DNA from: Erythrobacteraceae bacterium
GTDB lineage: Bacteria > Pseudomonadota > Alphaproteobacteria > Sphingomonadales > Sphingomonadaceae
Length of the DNA stretch: 64,000 bases
Direction of reading: 5' to 3'
NCBI GenBank assembly: GCA_027486035.1
Contig: JAIXPX010000047.1
Location: 1-64,000 of the forward strand
Of the stretch, positions 9,418-18,920 are shown in pieces. The notes beneath the pieces are model-generated. The model was not told the origin of the DNA. It did not search any database and saw only the letters and a list, made by a program, of their open reading frames with translations. Within the stretch, counting starts at the first letter, position 1, and every line of letters starts with the position of its first letter. A program made the position numbers and the translations under genes.

Positions 9418-11586
9418 TCAAACGAAGCTGTAGGGGTCCACATCCACACCCACCCGCACCCCGGGTGCGAATTGCACCCCTCCGATCCAGTCGCGCAGCA
9501 CTCCCTGCAAATTCGCGCTGCGCTTGGCGTTGACGAGGAAGCGGTAGCGGTAGCGCCCGCGCAGCAGGGCGAGCGGGGCAGGCGCGGGGCCGAGGATCTG
9601 GACATCGGCAAGGCGCGGGCGGACATCGCCCAGCCGCACCGCGGCCTCGCGGGCTTCCTTCTCGTCCTCGGAAGAGAGGATGATCGCCGCCCAGCGACCG
9701 AAGGGCGGCGCGCCGGCATCGCGGCGGCCTTGCGTCTCGGCTTCGTAGAAGGCGTCGCGGTCGCCGTTCGCCAGCGCGGCGATCACCGGCGCATCGGGGT
9801 GGCGGGTCTGGATCAGCACCTCACCCGGCTTGGCCCCGCGACCCGCACGCCCCGCGACCTGCGCGATCTGCGAGAAGGTGCGCTCGCCTGCGCGCAGGTC
9901 TCCGCCTTCGAGGCCGAGGTCGGCATCGACCACGCCCACGAGGGTCAGGTCGGGGAAGTGGAAGCCTTTCGTAACGAGCTGCGTGCCGATGATGATGTCG
10001 ATCGCCTTGCCTTCCGCCATGGCGATGAATTCCGCCGCGCGTTCGGGGGTGTTCAGCGTGTCGGAGGTGGCAACCGCCACCCGCGCCTCGGGGAAGAGGT
10101 CGGCGACCTCCGCCGCGATCCGCTCCACACCGGGGCCGCAGGCGACGAGGCAGTCGCTCTCCCCGCATTCGGGGCAGGCCTCGGGCACCCGCGTCTCGAA
10201 GCCGCAATGGTGGCAGGCGAGACGGGCCGAGAGCCGGTGCTCGACCAGCCATGCGCTGCAACTCGGGCATTTGAAGCGGTGCCCGCAATTGCGGCACAGC
10301 GTCAGCGGGGCATAGCCGCGGCGATTGAGGAACAGCAGCGATTGCTCGCCCTTGGCCAGCCGGTCACGCAGGGCGTCGACCAGCGGCCCGGCCAGCCAGC
10401 GCTGGCTGCCCGGCTTTTCCTCGATGAGGTTGACGAGCGCTACCCGAGGCAGGCTCGCCCCGCCGAAACGGGCGGGCAGGTCGAGCTTGGTATAGATGCC
10501 CTGCGCCGCCATGTGCAGGCTCTCGAGCGCCGGGGTGGCGCTGGCAAGGATCACCGGAAGCCCCTCGAACCGCGCGCGCATCACCGCCACGTCGCGCGCG
10601 TTGTAGCGCACCCCGTCATCCTGCTTGAAGCTGACCTCATGCGCCTCGTCGACGACGATCAGGCCCAGATTGGCATAGGGCAGGAACAGCGCCGAACGTG
10701 CGCCGACCACCACTTGCGCCGTGCCGTCCGCGATCGCCCGCCACGCCCGCCGCCGCTCGGTGGATTTCAGCGAGGAATGCCACAGCACCGGCGCCGCGCC
10801 GAACCTTGCGGCAAAGCGCGCGAGGAAGTTCTCGGTCAGCGCGATTTCGGGAAGCAGCACCAGCACCTGCCGCCCCTGCCGGATCGCGGCGGCGACGGGT
10901 TCGAAATAGGTCTCGGTCTTGCCCGATCCTGTCACCCCGTCGAGCAGGAAGGGGGCAAAGGCGCGGGCGCGCACGGCCTCGACCAGCGTGGCGGCGACCG
11001 CCGCTTGCGTCTGTGACAGGGCGGGCTGGTGGAAATCGGGATCGGCGGCAGGGTAGGGGCGGTCGATGGCGACGGTGACCGGCGCGATGAGCCCCGCGCC
11101 CGCCATGCCGCGCAGCACGCCTTCGGAAACCCCGGCCATGGCCGCAAGCTCGCGCATGGTGCCCTGCTGGCCGCCGAGCTTCTCCAGCGCCGCCTTGCGC
11201 TGCGCGGTGAGGCGCCCCGAGGCTTGCGCGCCCGTCAGCCGGTATTCGGTCATCGTCGCCGGCCCGCCCAGCGCCCCGCCGCTCGCCAGCGCCATGCGCG
11301 CCACCGCGGCCAGGGGCGCGCAGTAATAGTCGGCGGTCCATTCGATCAGCCGCCGGAGCGCTTCGGGCAGCGGCGGCACGGGCAGCACCTCGACGATGGG
11401 GCGCAGTCGATCGAAGGCGATCGCCTCCCCCGGCAGCCGTCCCTCGTCCCACACGATCCCGGTGACCTTCCTCGGGCCGAGGGGGGCGATCACGATGCTT
11501 CCCGCAGGCGCGCTCGTCCCCTCGGGCAGCCGGTAATCGAGCGGACCCAAAGCTGCGTTAAGGACAAGAAGGCGAACGCGGTTCAT
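9418..11586 (-). CDS. priA: Primosomal protein N' (replication restart helicase)
   Basis: GVTGSGKTETYF Walker A, DEAHEVSFKQDD, CRNCGHRFKCPSCSAWL / CHHCG zinc fingers; start MNRVRLLVLNAALGPLDYRLP at 11586. Confidence 0.95.
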   Translation of the reverse strand: MNRVRLLVLNAALGPLDYRLPEGTSAPAGSIVIAPLGPRKVTGIVWDEGRLPGEAIAFDRLRPIVEVLPVPPLPEALRRLIEWTADYYCAPLAAVARMALASGGALGGPATMTEYRLTGAQASGRLTAQRKAALEKLGGQQGTMRELAAMAGVSEGVLRGMAGAGLIAPVTVAIDRPYPAADPDFHQPALSQTQAAVAATLVEAVRARAFAPFLLDGVTGSGKTETYFEPVAAAIRQGRQVLVLLPEIALTENFLARFAARFGAAPVLWHSSLKSTERRRAWRAIADGTAQVVVGARSALFLPYANLGLIVVDEAHEVSFKQDDGVRYNARDVAVMRARFEGLPVILASATPALESLHMAAQGIYTKLDLPARFGGASLPRVALVNLIEEKPGSQRWLAGPLVDALRDRLAKGEQSLLFLNRRGYAPLTLCRNCGHRFKCPSCSAWLVEHRLSARLACHHCGFETRVPEACPECGESDCLVACGPGVERIAAEVADLFPEARVAVATSDTLNTPERAAEFIAMAEGKAIDIIIGTQLVTKGFHFPDLTLVGVVDADLGLEGGDLRAGERTFSQIAQVAGRAGRGAKPGEVLIQTRHPDAPVIAALANGDRDAFYEAETQGRRDAGAPPFGRWAAIILSSEDEKEAREAAVRLGDVRPRLADVQILGPAPAPLALLRGRYRYRFLVNAKRSANLQGVLRDWIGGVQFAPGVRVGVDVDPYSFV

Positions 11587-11641
11587 CGCCGGGCTATATG
11601 GAGAGCCACATGGTGCCTGAGCAAGATCGCAGGCCGCCAGT

Positions 11642-12107
11642 ATGACCGCAAATCTCACCCCCGCAGGCAACAGCCGCCGCTTGCTCGCCGGAGCCGCTGG
11701 CGGCGCGGCCCTGCTGCTGCTGCCAGCCTGCGCCAGTTACGGCGGGACATACAGTCTCGAGGAAGCCGTGCGGCGGATGCTGCTGCTCGCCTCGGAGAAT
11801 GCCTTCGCGCGCCTCACCGCGCCCGGCGAGCGCCTATCTCAGGCAGGAGGTCGGAACCGCGCTTGTCGATGCGGTGGTGCCGGAACTGGGCGAGGCGATC
11901 CGGGTGAGCCGCGATCCGCTGCTGGGCGAGGTGATCCATGCGCTCGCGGGCGTGGATGTCGCCGCGCTGGCTGACCGGGTGAGCCGCGAGGTCGATAAGG
12001 CCATCTGGGGCGAGATCGCGCGCGAGGAAGCCGCCATCCGCGCCGATCCGCGTGCCACCCGAGATCCCGCGATCATCGCGGTGTTCGGCCCGGCGCGGGC
12101 GATCTGA
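11642..12107 (+). pseudogene. DUF4197-type lipoprotein gene disrupted by internal deletion and frameshift
   Basis: N-terminal half in one frame (MTANLTPAGNSRRLLAGAAGG...LPACASYGG...ENAFARLTAPG), C-terminal half in another (AYLRQEVGTALVDAVVPELGEAIRVSRDPLLG...IWGEIAREEAAIRADPRATRDPAIIAVFG). Confidence 0.7.
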
Positions 12108-12113
12108 GGCAGG

Positions 12114-12773
12114 TCAGAAGCGGTAGTTGATCGCCACCTGCGGCACGTGGCTGATCGTGTCGGTGCGTGCGGCTTCGGGGGAATACCACAGGAGGTAGCC
12201 GGGCTGGACTTCGACACCGCCGCCCACGTCGAAGGCCGCCGCGACGATGAAGCGGATCTGCTCCACCCCGTCGGGATCGCGCCGGTCGCTGCGCGCTTCG
12301 ATCACGCCGAACCATTCGACCGAGCCGATCAGCTCGACCTTGTCCGACACGTCCCGCGAATATTGCACCCGCTGGCGGATTCTGAGCTCGGTCCGCTGTG
12401 CCCCGGGCAGGAAGCGCTGTTCGAGCCGGGTGCGCAGGTCCCAGCCGCCATTGATGTAGCGGATCTGCTGGTGCGGGCGCAGTTCGGTTGCCCCGGCCGT
12501 CTCGAAGACCGCTCCCCCCGCGCCGAGCCTGAGGCGCGGGGCCACCTCGACTTCGAAGGTGGCGCGCACGTTCTGCTGGTCCGGGCCGATTTGCCCCTCG
12601 CGCCAGCGCTGTCCGGTATCGAGGGTAAGGAAGACATCCTTCCCCAGCTTCCCGCGCACGAAGGCCGTCAGCCAGAACTGCGTGTCTTCCTCGGCTGCCC
12701 GGGCCACGGAAGCCTGCGCCCCCGCCAGAAGCGAGGCAAGCAGCATGGCGGAACGGAAGGCGAGGCGTGGCAT
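12114..12773 (-). CDS. DUF2490-like outer-membrane/exported protein
   Basis: MPRLAFRSAMLLASLLAGAQASVARAAEEDTQFWLTAFVRGKLGKDVFLTLDTGQRW... terminal F and alternating beta-strand pattern. Confidence 0.65.
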   Translation of the reverse strand: MPRLAFRSAMLLASLLAGAQASVARAAEEDTQFWLTAFVRGKLGKDVFLTLDTGQRWREGQIGPDQQNVRATFEVEVAPRLRLGAGGAVFETAGATELRPHQQIRYINGGWDLRTRLEQRFLPGAQRTELRIRQRVQYSRDVSDKVELIGSVEWFGVIEARSDRRDPDGVEQIRFIVAAAFDVGGGVEVQPGYLLWYSPEAARTDTISHVPQVAINYRF

Positions 12774-12999
12774 GATGGCCCCCATAGGCGGCAGGAGAGG
12801 GTGCTGGCCATGCATTATAAAGCAGGCGGACCGACAAAAATCTTCGTGGACATTTCCGCAAAAGCACACATCCAGGACCGGCTGGTGCCAGCGCTGCGTT
12901 GAAGATGCGCCTGATGCCCTATAGGGGAACAAGGAAACCCGGGCCGGAGGCGGGCGAATCTGCTCCACCCGGCCGACCTGACAACTGGAAAGTGACCTC

Positions 13000-13653
13000 A
13001 TGAAATTCTTCGTCGACACCGCCGAGATCGATGCGATCCGCGAGCTTGCCGCCACGGGCCTCCTCGACGGGGTGACCACCAATCCCTCGCTGATCGCCAA
13101 GTCGGGCCGCGATTTCATGGAAGTCACCGCCGAGATCTGCAAGCTGGTCGACGGCCCGGTCAGCGCCGAGGTGGTGGCGCTCGATCACGAAACGATGATG
13201 AAGGAGGCCGAAGTCCTCCGGAAGATCGCCGACAATGTCTGCATCAAGGTGCCGCTGACGGTCGACGGGCTCAAGACCTGCAAGGCGCTGGCGTCGGATG
13301 GCACGATGGTCAACGTCACCCTGTGCTTTTCGGCCAACCAGGCGCTGCTCGCGGCCAAGGCGGGCGCGAGCTTTATCTCGCCCTTTGTCGGGCGGCACGA
13401 TGACAATGGTTTTGACGGGATGGAGCTGATCGAGGACATCCGCCTGATCTACGACAACTATGATTTCGCCACCGAAATTCTGGTTGCCTCGGTGCGCCAC
13501 ACCACCCACGTGCTCCAGGCCGCCAAGATCGGGGCCGACGTGATGACCGCGCCGCCTGCGGTGATCCACGCCCTGTTCAAGCATGTGCTGACCGACAAGG
13601 GCATCGAAGGCTTCATGGCCGACTGGGCCAAGACCGGCCAGAGCATCCTGTGA
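13000..13653 (+). CDS. Transaldolase (fructose-6-phosphate aldolase type)
   Basis: [36 protein letters not shown]...; [17 protein letters not shown]. Confidence 0.93.
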   Translation: MKFFVDTAEIDAIRELAATGLLDGVTTNPSLIAKSGRDFMEVTAEICKLVDGPVSAEVVALDHETMMKEAEVLRKIADNVCIKVPLTVDGLKTCKALASDGTMVNVTLCFSANQALLAAKAGASFISPFVGRHDDNGFDGMELIEDIRLIYDNYDFATEILVASVRHTTHVLQAAKIGADVMTAPPAVIHALFKHVLTDKGIEGFMADWAKTGQSIL

Positions 13654-13672
13654 CGTCGATCCTTTAAGCGCA

Positions 13673-15511
13673 ATGGCTGACCAGTCCCCGCTCGATCTGT
13701 TCAAGCAGGCGCTCACCGGCGCGTCGCGGGCGATTGCGCGCGACGCCGAAGTCGAGGTCGCGTGGAGCGCGGATGTTCCGGGCAGCGCGGGCAACCGCTT
13801 CCGGGTGCCGCTGCCGGGGCGGGATCTGCCGGCCGATCAGGTCACCGAGGCGCGCGGCTTTGCCGATTCCTTTGCCCTGAAGCTGCGCCACCATGACGCG
13901 GCGCTCCACGCCCGCTCCGCGCCGCCCGAGCCGGTTGCGCGGGCCTGCTATGACGCGATCGAGCAGGTGCGTTACGAGGCGCTGGGCGCCAACCGCTTCG
14001 GCGGGATCAAGGCCAATCTCGACGCCGCGACCGAGCTGCGCACCGCATCGGACAAGATCGTGCGCGCGCAGAACTCGGCCGAGGTGCCCTTGCAGACCGC
14101 GCTGGCCCTGCTGGTGCGCGAGGCGCTGACCGGCGAGGCCGTGCCGACCAAGGCGCAGGGCGGGATCGAACTGGTGCGCGATTTCCTCGAGGAGAAGGTC
14201 GGCGGCGATTTCGCCGGGCTGGCCGAGAAGATCGGGGATCAGGAAGCCTTCCAGAAGCTCGCGCTCGACATGCTGCGCGAGCTCGATCTCACCCGCCCGA
14301 CCGACGCGCCCGACGAGAGCGACAGCGATTCCCCCGATGACGAGGACGGCCCCGACGACGACAGCGAGGGTGAGGACGACAACCAGGGCGAGGGCGATCC
14401 GCAATCGGCCGAAATGGCCGGCGACATGGCCGAGGGCGAGGGCGACGGCGAACAGTCCTCCGAGGCCGATACCGACGGCGACATGTCGGAAGGCGATCCG
14501 GGCGAGGAGGGCGATGGCTCCGAGGCCCCTGTCCGCCCGAACCGCCCGCAGGCCGAAGTGCCCGCGAGCGTCGATTACAAGGCCTTCACCACCCGCTTCG
14601 ACGAGGAAGTCGCCGCGCCCGACCTGTGCGACGCGGAAGAGCTCGACCGGTTGCGCGCCTATCTCGACAGCCAGCTGACCGGCTTGCAAGGCGTGGTGAC
14701 GCGCCTCGCCAACCGCTTGCAGCGGCGGTTGATGGCGCAGCAGAACCGCAGCTGGGATTTCGATCAGGAAGAAGGCGTGCTCGACGCCGCGCGGCTTGCC
14801 CGCGTGATCATCTCGCCCGGCACGGCCCTGTCCTACAAGGTCGAGCGCGATGTCGAGTTCAAGGATACGATCGTCACCCTGCTGATCGACAATTCGGGAT
14901 CGATGCGCGGGCGGCCGATCAGCATCGCCGCGATCAGCGCCGACATTCTGGCGCGCACCTTGGAGCGCTGCGGGGTCAAGACCGAGATCCTCGGCTTCAC
15001 CACCCGCGCGTGGAAGGGCGGGCAGAGCCGCGAGGCGTGGCTCGCCGATGGCAAGCCGCCAAACCCGGGGCGCCTCAACGATCTTCGCCACATCATCTAC
15101 AAGCAGGCCGACGAACCCTGGCGCCGCGCGCGCCGCAATCTCGGGCTGATGATGCGCGAGGGCCTGCTGAAGGAAAACATCGACGGCGAGGCGCTGATCT
15201 GGGCGCATAGCCGCCTGCTCTACCGCCCCGAGGAACGCCGCATCCTGATGGTGATCTCCGACGGCGCGCCGGTGGACGATTCGACCCTGTCGGTGAACTC
15301 GGCGGGCTATCTCGAAGCGCATCTGCGCAGCGTGATCGAGTGGATCGAGAAGGTCTCGCCCGTGCAGCTCGTCGCCATCGGGATCGGCCATGATGTGACG
15401 CGCTATTATCGCCGCGCGGTGACGATCATGGATGTGGAACAGCTCGGCGGCACGATCATGGAGCAGCTCGCCGAATTGTTCGAGGATGAGAAAGGCACAA
15501 AACGCAAATGA
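13673..15511 (+). CDS. cobT: Cobaltochelatase subunit CobT
   Basis: N-terminal [24 protein letters not shown]; acidic linker; C-terminal VWA-like [18 protein letters not shown]. Confidence 0.92.
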   Translation: MADQSPLDLFKQALTGASRAIARDAEVEVAWSADVPGSAGNRFRVPLPGRDLPADQVTEARGFADSFALKLRHHDAALHARSAPPEPVARACYDAIEQVRYEALGANRFGGIKANLDAATELRTASDKIVRAQNSAEVPLQTALALLVREALTGEAVPTKAQGGIELVRDFLEEKVGGDFAGLAEKIGDQEAFQKLALDMLRELDLTRPTDAPDESDSDSPDDEDGPDDDSEGEDDNQGEGDPQSAEMAGDMAEGEGDGEQSSEADTDGDMSEGDPGEEGDGSEAPVRPNRPQAEVPASVDYKAFTTRFDEEVAAPDLCDAEELDRLRAYLDSQLTGLQGVVTRLANRLQRRLMAQQNRSWDFDQEEGVLDAARLARVIISPGTALSYKVERDVEFKDTIVTLLIDNSGSMRGRPISIAAISADILARTLERCGVKTEILGFTTRAWKGGQSREAWLADGKPPNPGRLNDLRHIIYKQADEPWRRARRNLGLMMREGLLKENIDGEALIWAHSRLLYRPEERRILMVISDGAPVDDSTLSVNSAGYLEAHLRSVIEWIEKVSPVQLVAIGIGHDVTRYYRRAVTIMDVEQLGGTIMEQLAELFEDEKGTKRK

Positions 15512-16170
15512 ACGTCACCGAAGCCGTCATCACCCGCCGCTCGATCCGGGCCTTTCTCGACACGCCGGTCGATCTCGCAACCCTCACCCGCGTGATGGAC
15601 AAGGCCCGCTGGGCGGCCTCGGGCTGCAATTACCAGCCGTGGGAGGCGAGCATTGTCACCGGGCAGGCATTGAAGGACTTGCAGGCGAAGATCATCGCCA
15701 ACGGGCCGGGCGCAGCCGAATATGACTGGGCCGCTCCGGGGCAGGAAGAGGCCTACAAGGCACGGCTCGACGGGGTGTCGGCGGGGATGTTCGGCGCGAT
15801 GGGGATTGCGCGCGACGATGGTGCCGGGCGCATGGCCGCGATGGCCAAGAACACCACCAGCTTCGATGCGCCGGCGGTGCTGTTCGTCTATTTCCCGCGC
15901 CTGATGAAGGAGCCGCAGTGGTCGGATGTCGGCATGTGGCTCCAGACCGTCGCCCTGCTGCTGCGCGAGGAGGGGCTCGATTCCTGCTTCCAGGAATTCA
16001 TGGCGCTCTACGCGAACACCATCCGCGAGTTCCTCGGCCTCGATCACGAGCGCTACATGTTCTTCTGCGGCATGGCGATCGGCTACCGCGATCCTGAGGC
16101 GCCGGTGAACAATTTCGCGCGCGAGCGCGTGCCGCTGGGCGAGCAGGTCAAGTTCATCGGGTTCGAATAA
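15508..16170 (+). CDS. Nitroreductase family protein
   Basis: [56 protein letters not shown] overlap with cobT. Confidence 0.88.
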   Translation: MNVTEAVITRRSIRAFLDTPVDLATLTRVMDKARWAASGCNYQPWEASIVTGQALKDLQAKIIANGPGAAEYDWAAPGQEEAYKARLDGVSAGMFGAMGIARDDGAGRMAAMAKNTTSFDAPAVLFVYFPRLMKEPQWSDVGMWLQTVALLLREEGLDSCFQEFMALYANTIREFLGLDHERYMFFCGMAIGYRDPEAPVNNFARERVPLGEQVKFIGFE

Positions 16171-16173
16171 GTC

Positions 16174-16256
16174 GTCGTCACCCCAGCGAAAGCTGGGGCC
16201 TAGGGCGGCGGGCTCGGCGCTTGCAGCCCTAGATCCCAGCTTGCGCTGGGACGACG
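16174..16256. repeat. Dual-fold inverted repeat (REP/REPIN-like), element 1
   Basis: Arms CCCAGCGAAAGCTGGGGCCTAGGGC (16182-16206) and GCCCTAGATCCCAGCTTGCGCTGGG (16226-16250) are reverse complements at 22/25; each arm contains its own hairpin. Confidence 0.8.
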
Positions 16257-16278
16257 GAATAGGGCAAAGGCCCGGCCC

Positions 16279-17721
16279 ATGACCGATGCGCCGCTCAAGC
16301 TGTTCAACTCGCTCACCCGAAGCCTCGAGGTGTTCGAGCCCGTCCACGCAGGCGAGGCGCGCGTCTATACCTGCGGGCCGACGGTCTACAACTACCCCCA
16401 CATCGGCAATATGCGCGCCTATGTCTTTGCCGATGTGCTGGGACGGACGCTGCGCTGGAAGGGCTACGCGCTCACCCATGTCATCAACATCACCGATGTG
16501 GGCCACCTCACCGACGATGCCGACGCGGGCGAGGACAAGATGGAGAAGATGGCGGCCGAAAAGGCGCAGTCCATCTGGGACATCGCCGAGCATTACAAAG
16601 AGGCCTATTGGGCCGATGTGCGCGCGCTCAACATCCGCCAGCCGGCGCAGTGGACTGTGGCGACCGATTACGTCCCGCAGATGATCGAGTTTGCGAAGGG
16701 CATCGCCGGGAAGCACTGCTACGAGCTCGACAGCGGGCTCTATTTCGATGTCTCGACCGTCGCCGACTACGGGCGGCTGGCCCGCGCCCAGACCGAGGAG
16801 GGCGAGGGCCGGATCGAGGCGGTCGAGGGCAAGCGCAACGCCGCCGACTTCGCGATCTGGCGCAAGACCCCGCCAGGCGAGACCCGGCAGATGGAATGGG
16901 ACTCCCCGTGGGGCCGAGGCGCGCCAGGCTGGCACCTCGAATGCTCGGTGATGTCGGGCGAGGTGCTGGGCTTTCCCTTCGATATCCACACCGGCGGGAT
17001 CGACCACCGCGAGATCCACCACCCCAACGAGATTGCGCAGAACCAGGCGCATTGCTGCACCAATGGGCTCGACGATCCGCGCAATTCGGGCGCGCGCATC
17101 TGGATGCACAACAACTTCCTCGTCGAGCGATCGGGGAAGATGTCGAAATCCTCGGGCGAGTTCCTGCGGCTGCAATTGCTGATCGACCGGGGGTATCACC
17201 CGCTGGCCTATCGGCTGATGTGCCTTCAGGCGCACTACCGCAGCGAGCTGGAGTTCTCGTGGGAGGGGCTGGGCGCGGCGCTGACGCGGTTGAAGCGGAT
17301 GGTGATGGGGGTCGAGCGGTTGCAGCAGCGCCTTGAAGCGGAACCTGCGGGTCAAGCTGACATGAGCCTCTATCAGATTGACGAGGCGATTTCAGACGAC
17401 CTGAATACCGCGAGAGTTCTCGTAATCGCTGAGTCCATTGCGGGCGAGAAGAAGTATGCTGGTGATCGGCTTAACGCCATTGCTGAGTGCGATAAACTTC
17501 TCGGCCTGAACCTGTTCGGCCTCACTCGAGCCGACCTGCGCATCCGCCCGAAATCCGCCACCATCACCGAAGCCGAAATCGACACCGCGCTCGCCCGCCG
17601 CAAGGAAGCGCGCGCCGCCAAGGACTTCGCCGCCTCGGATGCCATCCGCGATGAACTCGCCGCGCAAGGCGTCGAGGTGATGGATGGCGATCCGCTTGGG
17701 TGGGAGTGGAAGCTCTCCTAG
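16279..17721 (+). CDS. cysS: Cysteinyl-tRNA synthetase
   Basis: YTCGPTVYNYPHIGNMRAYVFADVLGR; KMSKSSGEF; HHPNEIAQ. Confidence 0.95.
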   Translation: MTDAPLKLFNSLTRSLEVFEPVHAGEARVYTCGPTVYNYPHIGNMRAYVFADVLGRTLRWKGYALTHVINITDVGHLTDDADAGEDKMEKMAAEKAQSIWDIAEHYKEAYWADVRALNIRQPAQWTVATDYVPQMIEFAKGIAGKHCYELDSGLYFDVSTVADYGRLARAQTEEGEGRIEAVEGKRNAADFAIWRKTPPGETRQMEWDSPWGRGAPGWHLECSVMSGEVLGFPFDIHTGGIDHREIHHPNEIAQNQAHCCTNGLDDPRNSGARIWMHNNFLVERSGKMSKSSGEFLRLQLLIDRGYHPLAYRLMCLQAHYRSELEFSWEGLGAALTRLKRMVMGVERLQQRLEAEPAGQADMSLYQIDEAISDDLNTARVLVIAESIAGEKKYAGDRLNAIAECDKLLGLNLFGLTRADLRIRPKSATITEAEIDTALARRKEARAAKDFAASDAIRDELAAQGVEVMDGDPLGWEWKLS

Positions 17722-17727
17722 CCCTTA

Positions 17728-17812
17728 CGTCTCCCCGGGCTTGACCCGGGGCCCCGCTGCCTTCAACCGCGTCAAAAAAGAAGCGGGCCCCTGGATCAAG
17801 TCCGGGGAGACG
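17728..17812. repeat. Dual-fold inverted repeat (REP/REPIN-like), element 2
   Basis: CGTCTCCCCGGGCTTGACCCGGGGCCCCGCT at left; right arm AAGCGGGCCCCTGGATCAAGTCCGGGGAGACG is near-complementary. Confidence 0.8.
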
Positions 17813-17830
17813 ATAAAGGGGGAAGTACCC

Positions 17831-18769
17831 ATGACCATTCTCGCCATTTCCGGCCTCATCCGCCCCATGCTCGAACACCGCCTCCCCGCAGGCCTCGACG
17901 TGCGCTGGTTCATGACCCACGAGGAAGCGCTCGCCGCCGTCGCCGAGGCCGAGATCGGCTGGTTCGACATGAACGATCAGCAGGCGATGGCCCAAACCCT
18001 GCGCGCCGCCAAAAAGCTCAAGTGGCTCAATTCGATCTACGCCGGCCTCGATTTCCTGCCGATGGACGTGCTGATCGAGCGCGGCATCACCGTCACCAAC
18101 GGGGCCGGGATCAATGCGATCACCATCGCCGAATATGTGGTGATGGGGATGCTCACCATCGCCAAGGGCTACCGCGAGGTGGCGCGCGCGCAGGAGCGGC
18201 ACGAATGGCTGCTCGATTCGCCCGGCAAGCGCGAACTCGCCGGATCCAAGGCGCTGCTGCTCGGCTATGGCGCGATCGGCAGGCTCATAGAGCCCCGCTT
18301 GAAGGCCTTCGACATCGAGGTGAGCGTGGTGCGCCGCAGCGCGGGCGAAGGCACGCTCGGTCCGGACGAATGGCGTGCGCAGCTCGATACATTCGACTGG
18401 GTGATCCTCGCCGTCCCCGCCACGCCCGAGACCGAAGGCCTGATCGGCGCTGCCGAGCTGGCCGCGATGAAGCCCGACTGCGTCATCGTCAACATCGCCC
18501 GCGGCTCTGTGATCGACCAGCCCGCTCTCGTCGAAGCGCTTGAAAGAAAGGCGATCGGCGGCGCGTTTCTCGATGTCACCACGCCCGAGCCGCTGCCGGC
18601 GGACCATCCGCTGTGGTCGCTGCCCAATGCGCATATCTCGATGCACCTGTCGGGCCGGGCGCAGGACAAGATGTTCCTCCGCTCGGGCGATCGTTTCCTT
18701 GCCAATCTCGCAGCTTATCTGAAGGGCGAGCCTGTCGCCCCGGTGTTCGACCCGCGCCTCGGCTATTGA
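17831..18769 (+). CDS. D-2-hydroxyacid dehydrogenase family protein
   Basis: GSKALLLGYGAIGRLIEPRL; NIARGSVIDQPALVEAL; FLDVTTPEPLPADHPLW. Start ATG at 17831 after SD-like aaggggga. Confidence 0.85.
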   Translation: MTILAISGLIRPMLEHRLPAGLDVRWFMTHEEALAAVAEAEIGWFDMNDQQAMAQTLRAAKKLKWLNSIYAGLDFLPMDVLIERGITVTNGAGINAITIAEYVVMGMLTIAKGYREVARAQERHEWLLDSPGKRELAGSKALLLGYGAIGRLIEPRLKAFDIEVSVVRRSAGEGTLGPDEWRAQLDTFDWVILAVPATPETEGLIGAAELAAMKPDCVIVNIARGSVIDQPALVEALERKAIGGAFLDVTTPEPLPADHPLWSLPNAHISMHLSGRAQDKMFLRSGDRFLANLAAYLKGEPVAPVFDPRLGY

Positions 18770-18920
18770 ATCCGCGCGCGGCGGATTGCGCGGTGGCGGT
18801 TTTCTGCAATACTCGCGAACCGTGAAGGTCCATCAAGCGACCGGCACATATCCGCGCCAACCGCCGGGGGGCGGTGCGCGGCGGAGCAGGGGCTCCGTAA
18901 GCCAGGGGGGAAATACGCAC

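Noticed and set aside
14280-14560. Highly acidic repetitive stretch in cobT
   Set aside because: An acidic linker is a normal property of CobT proteins, not a separate repeat element.
13664-15391. 575-aa minus-strand ORF opposite cobT
   Set aside because: Antisense shadow; the sense strand has canonical CobT sequence.
15406-17355. 649-aa minus-strand ORF opposite cobT end, nitroreductase and cysS
   Set aside because: Antisense shadow of well-supported genes; spans intergenic repeats in a biologically implausible way.
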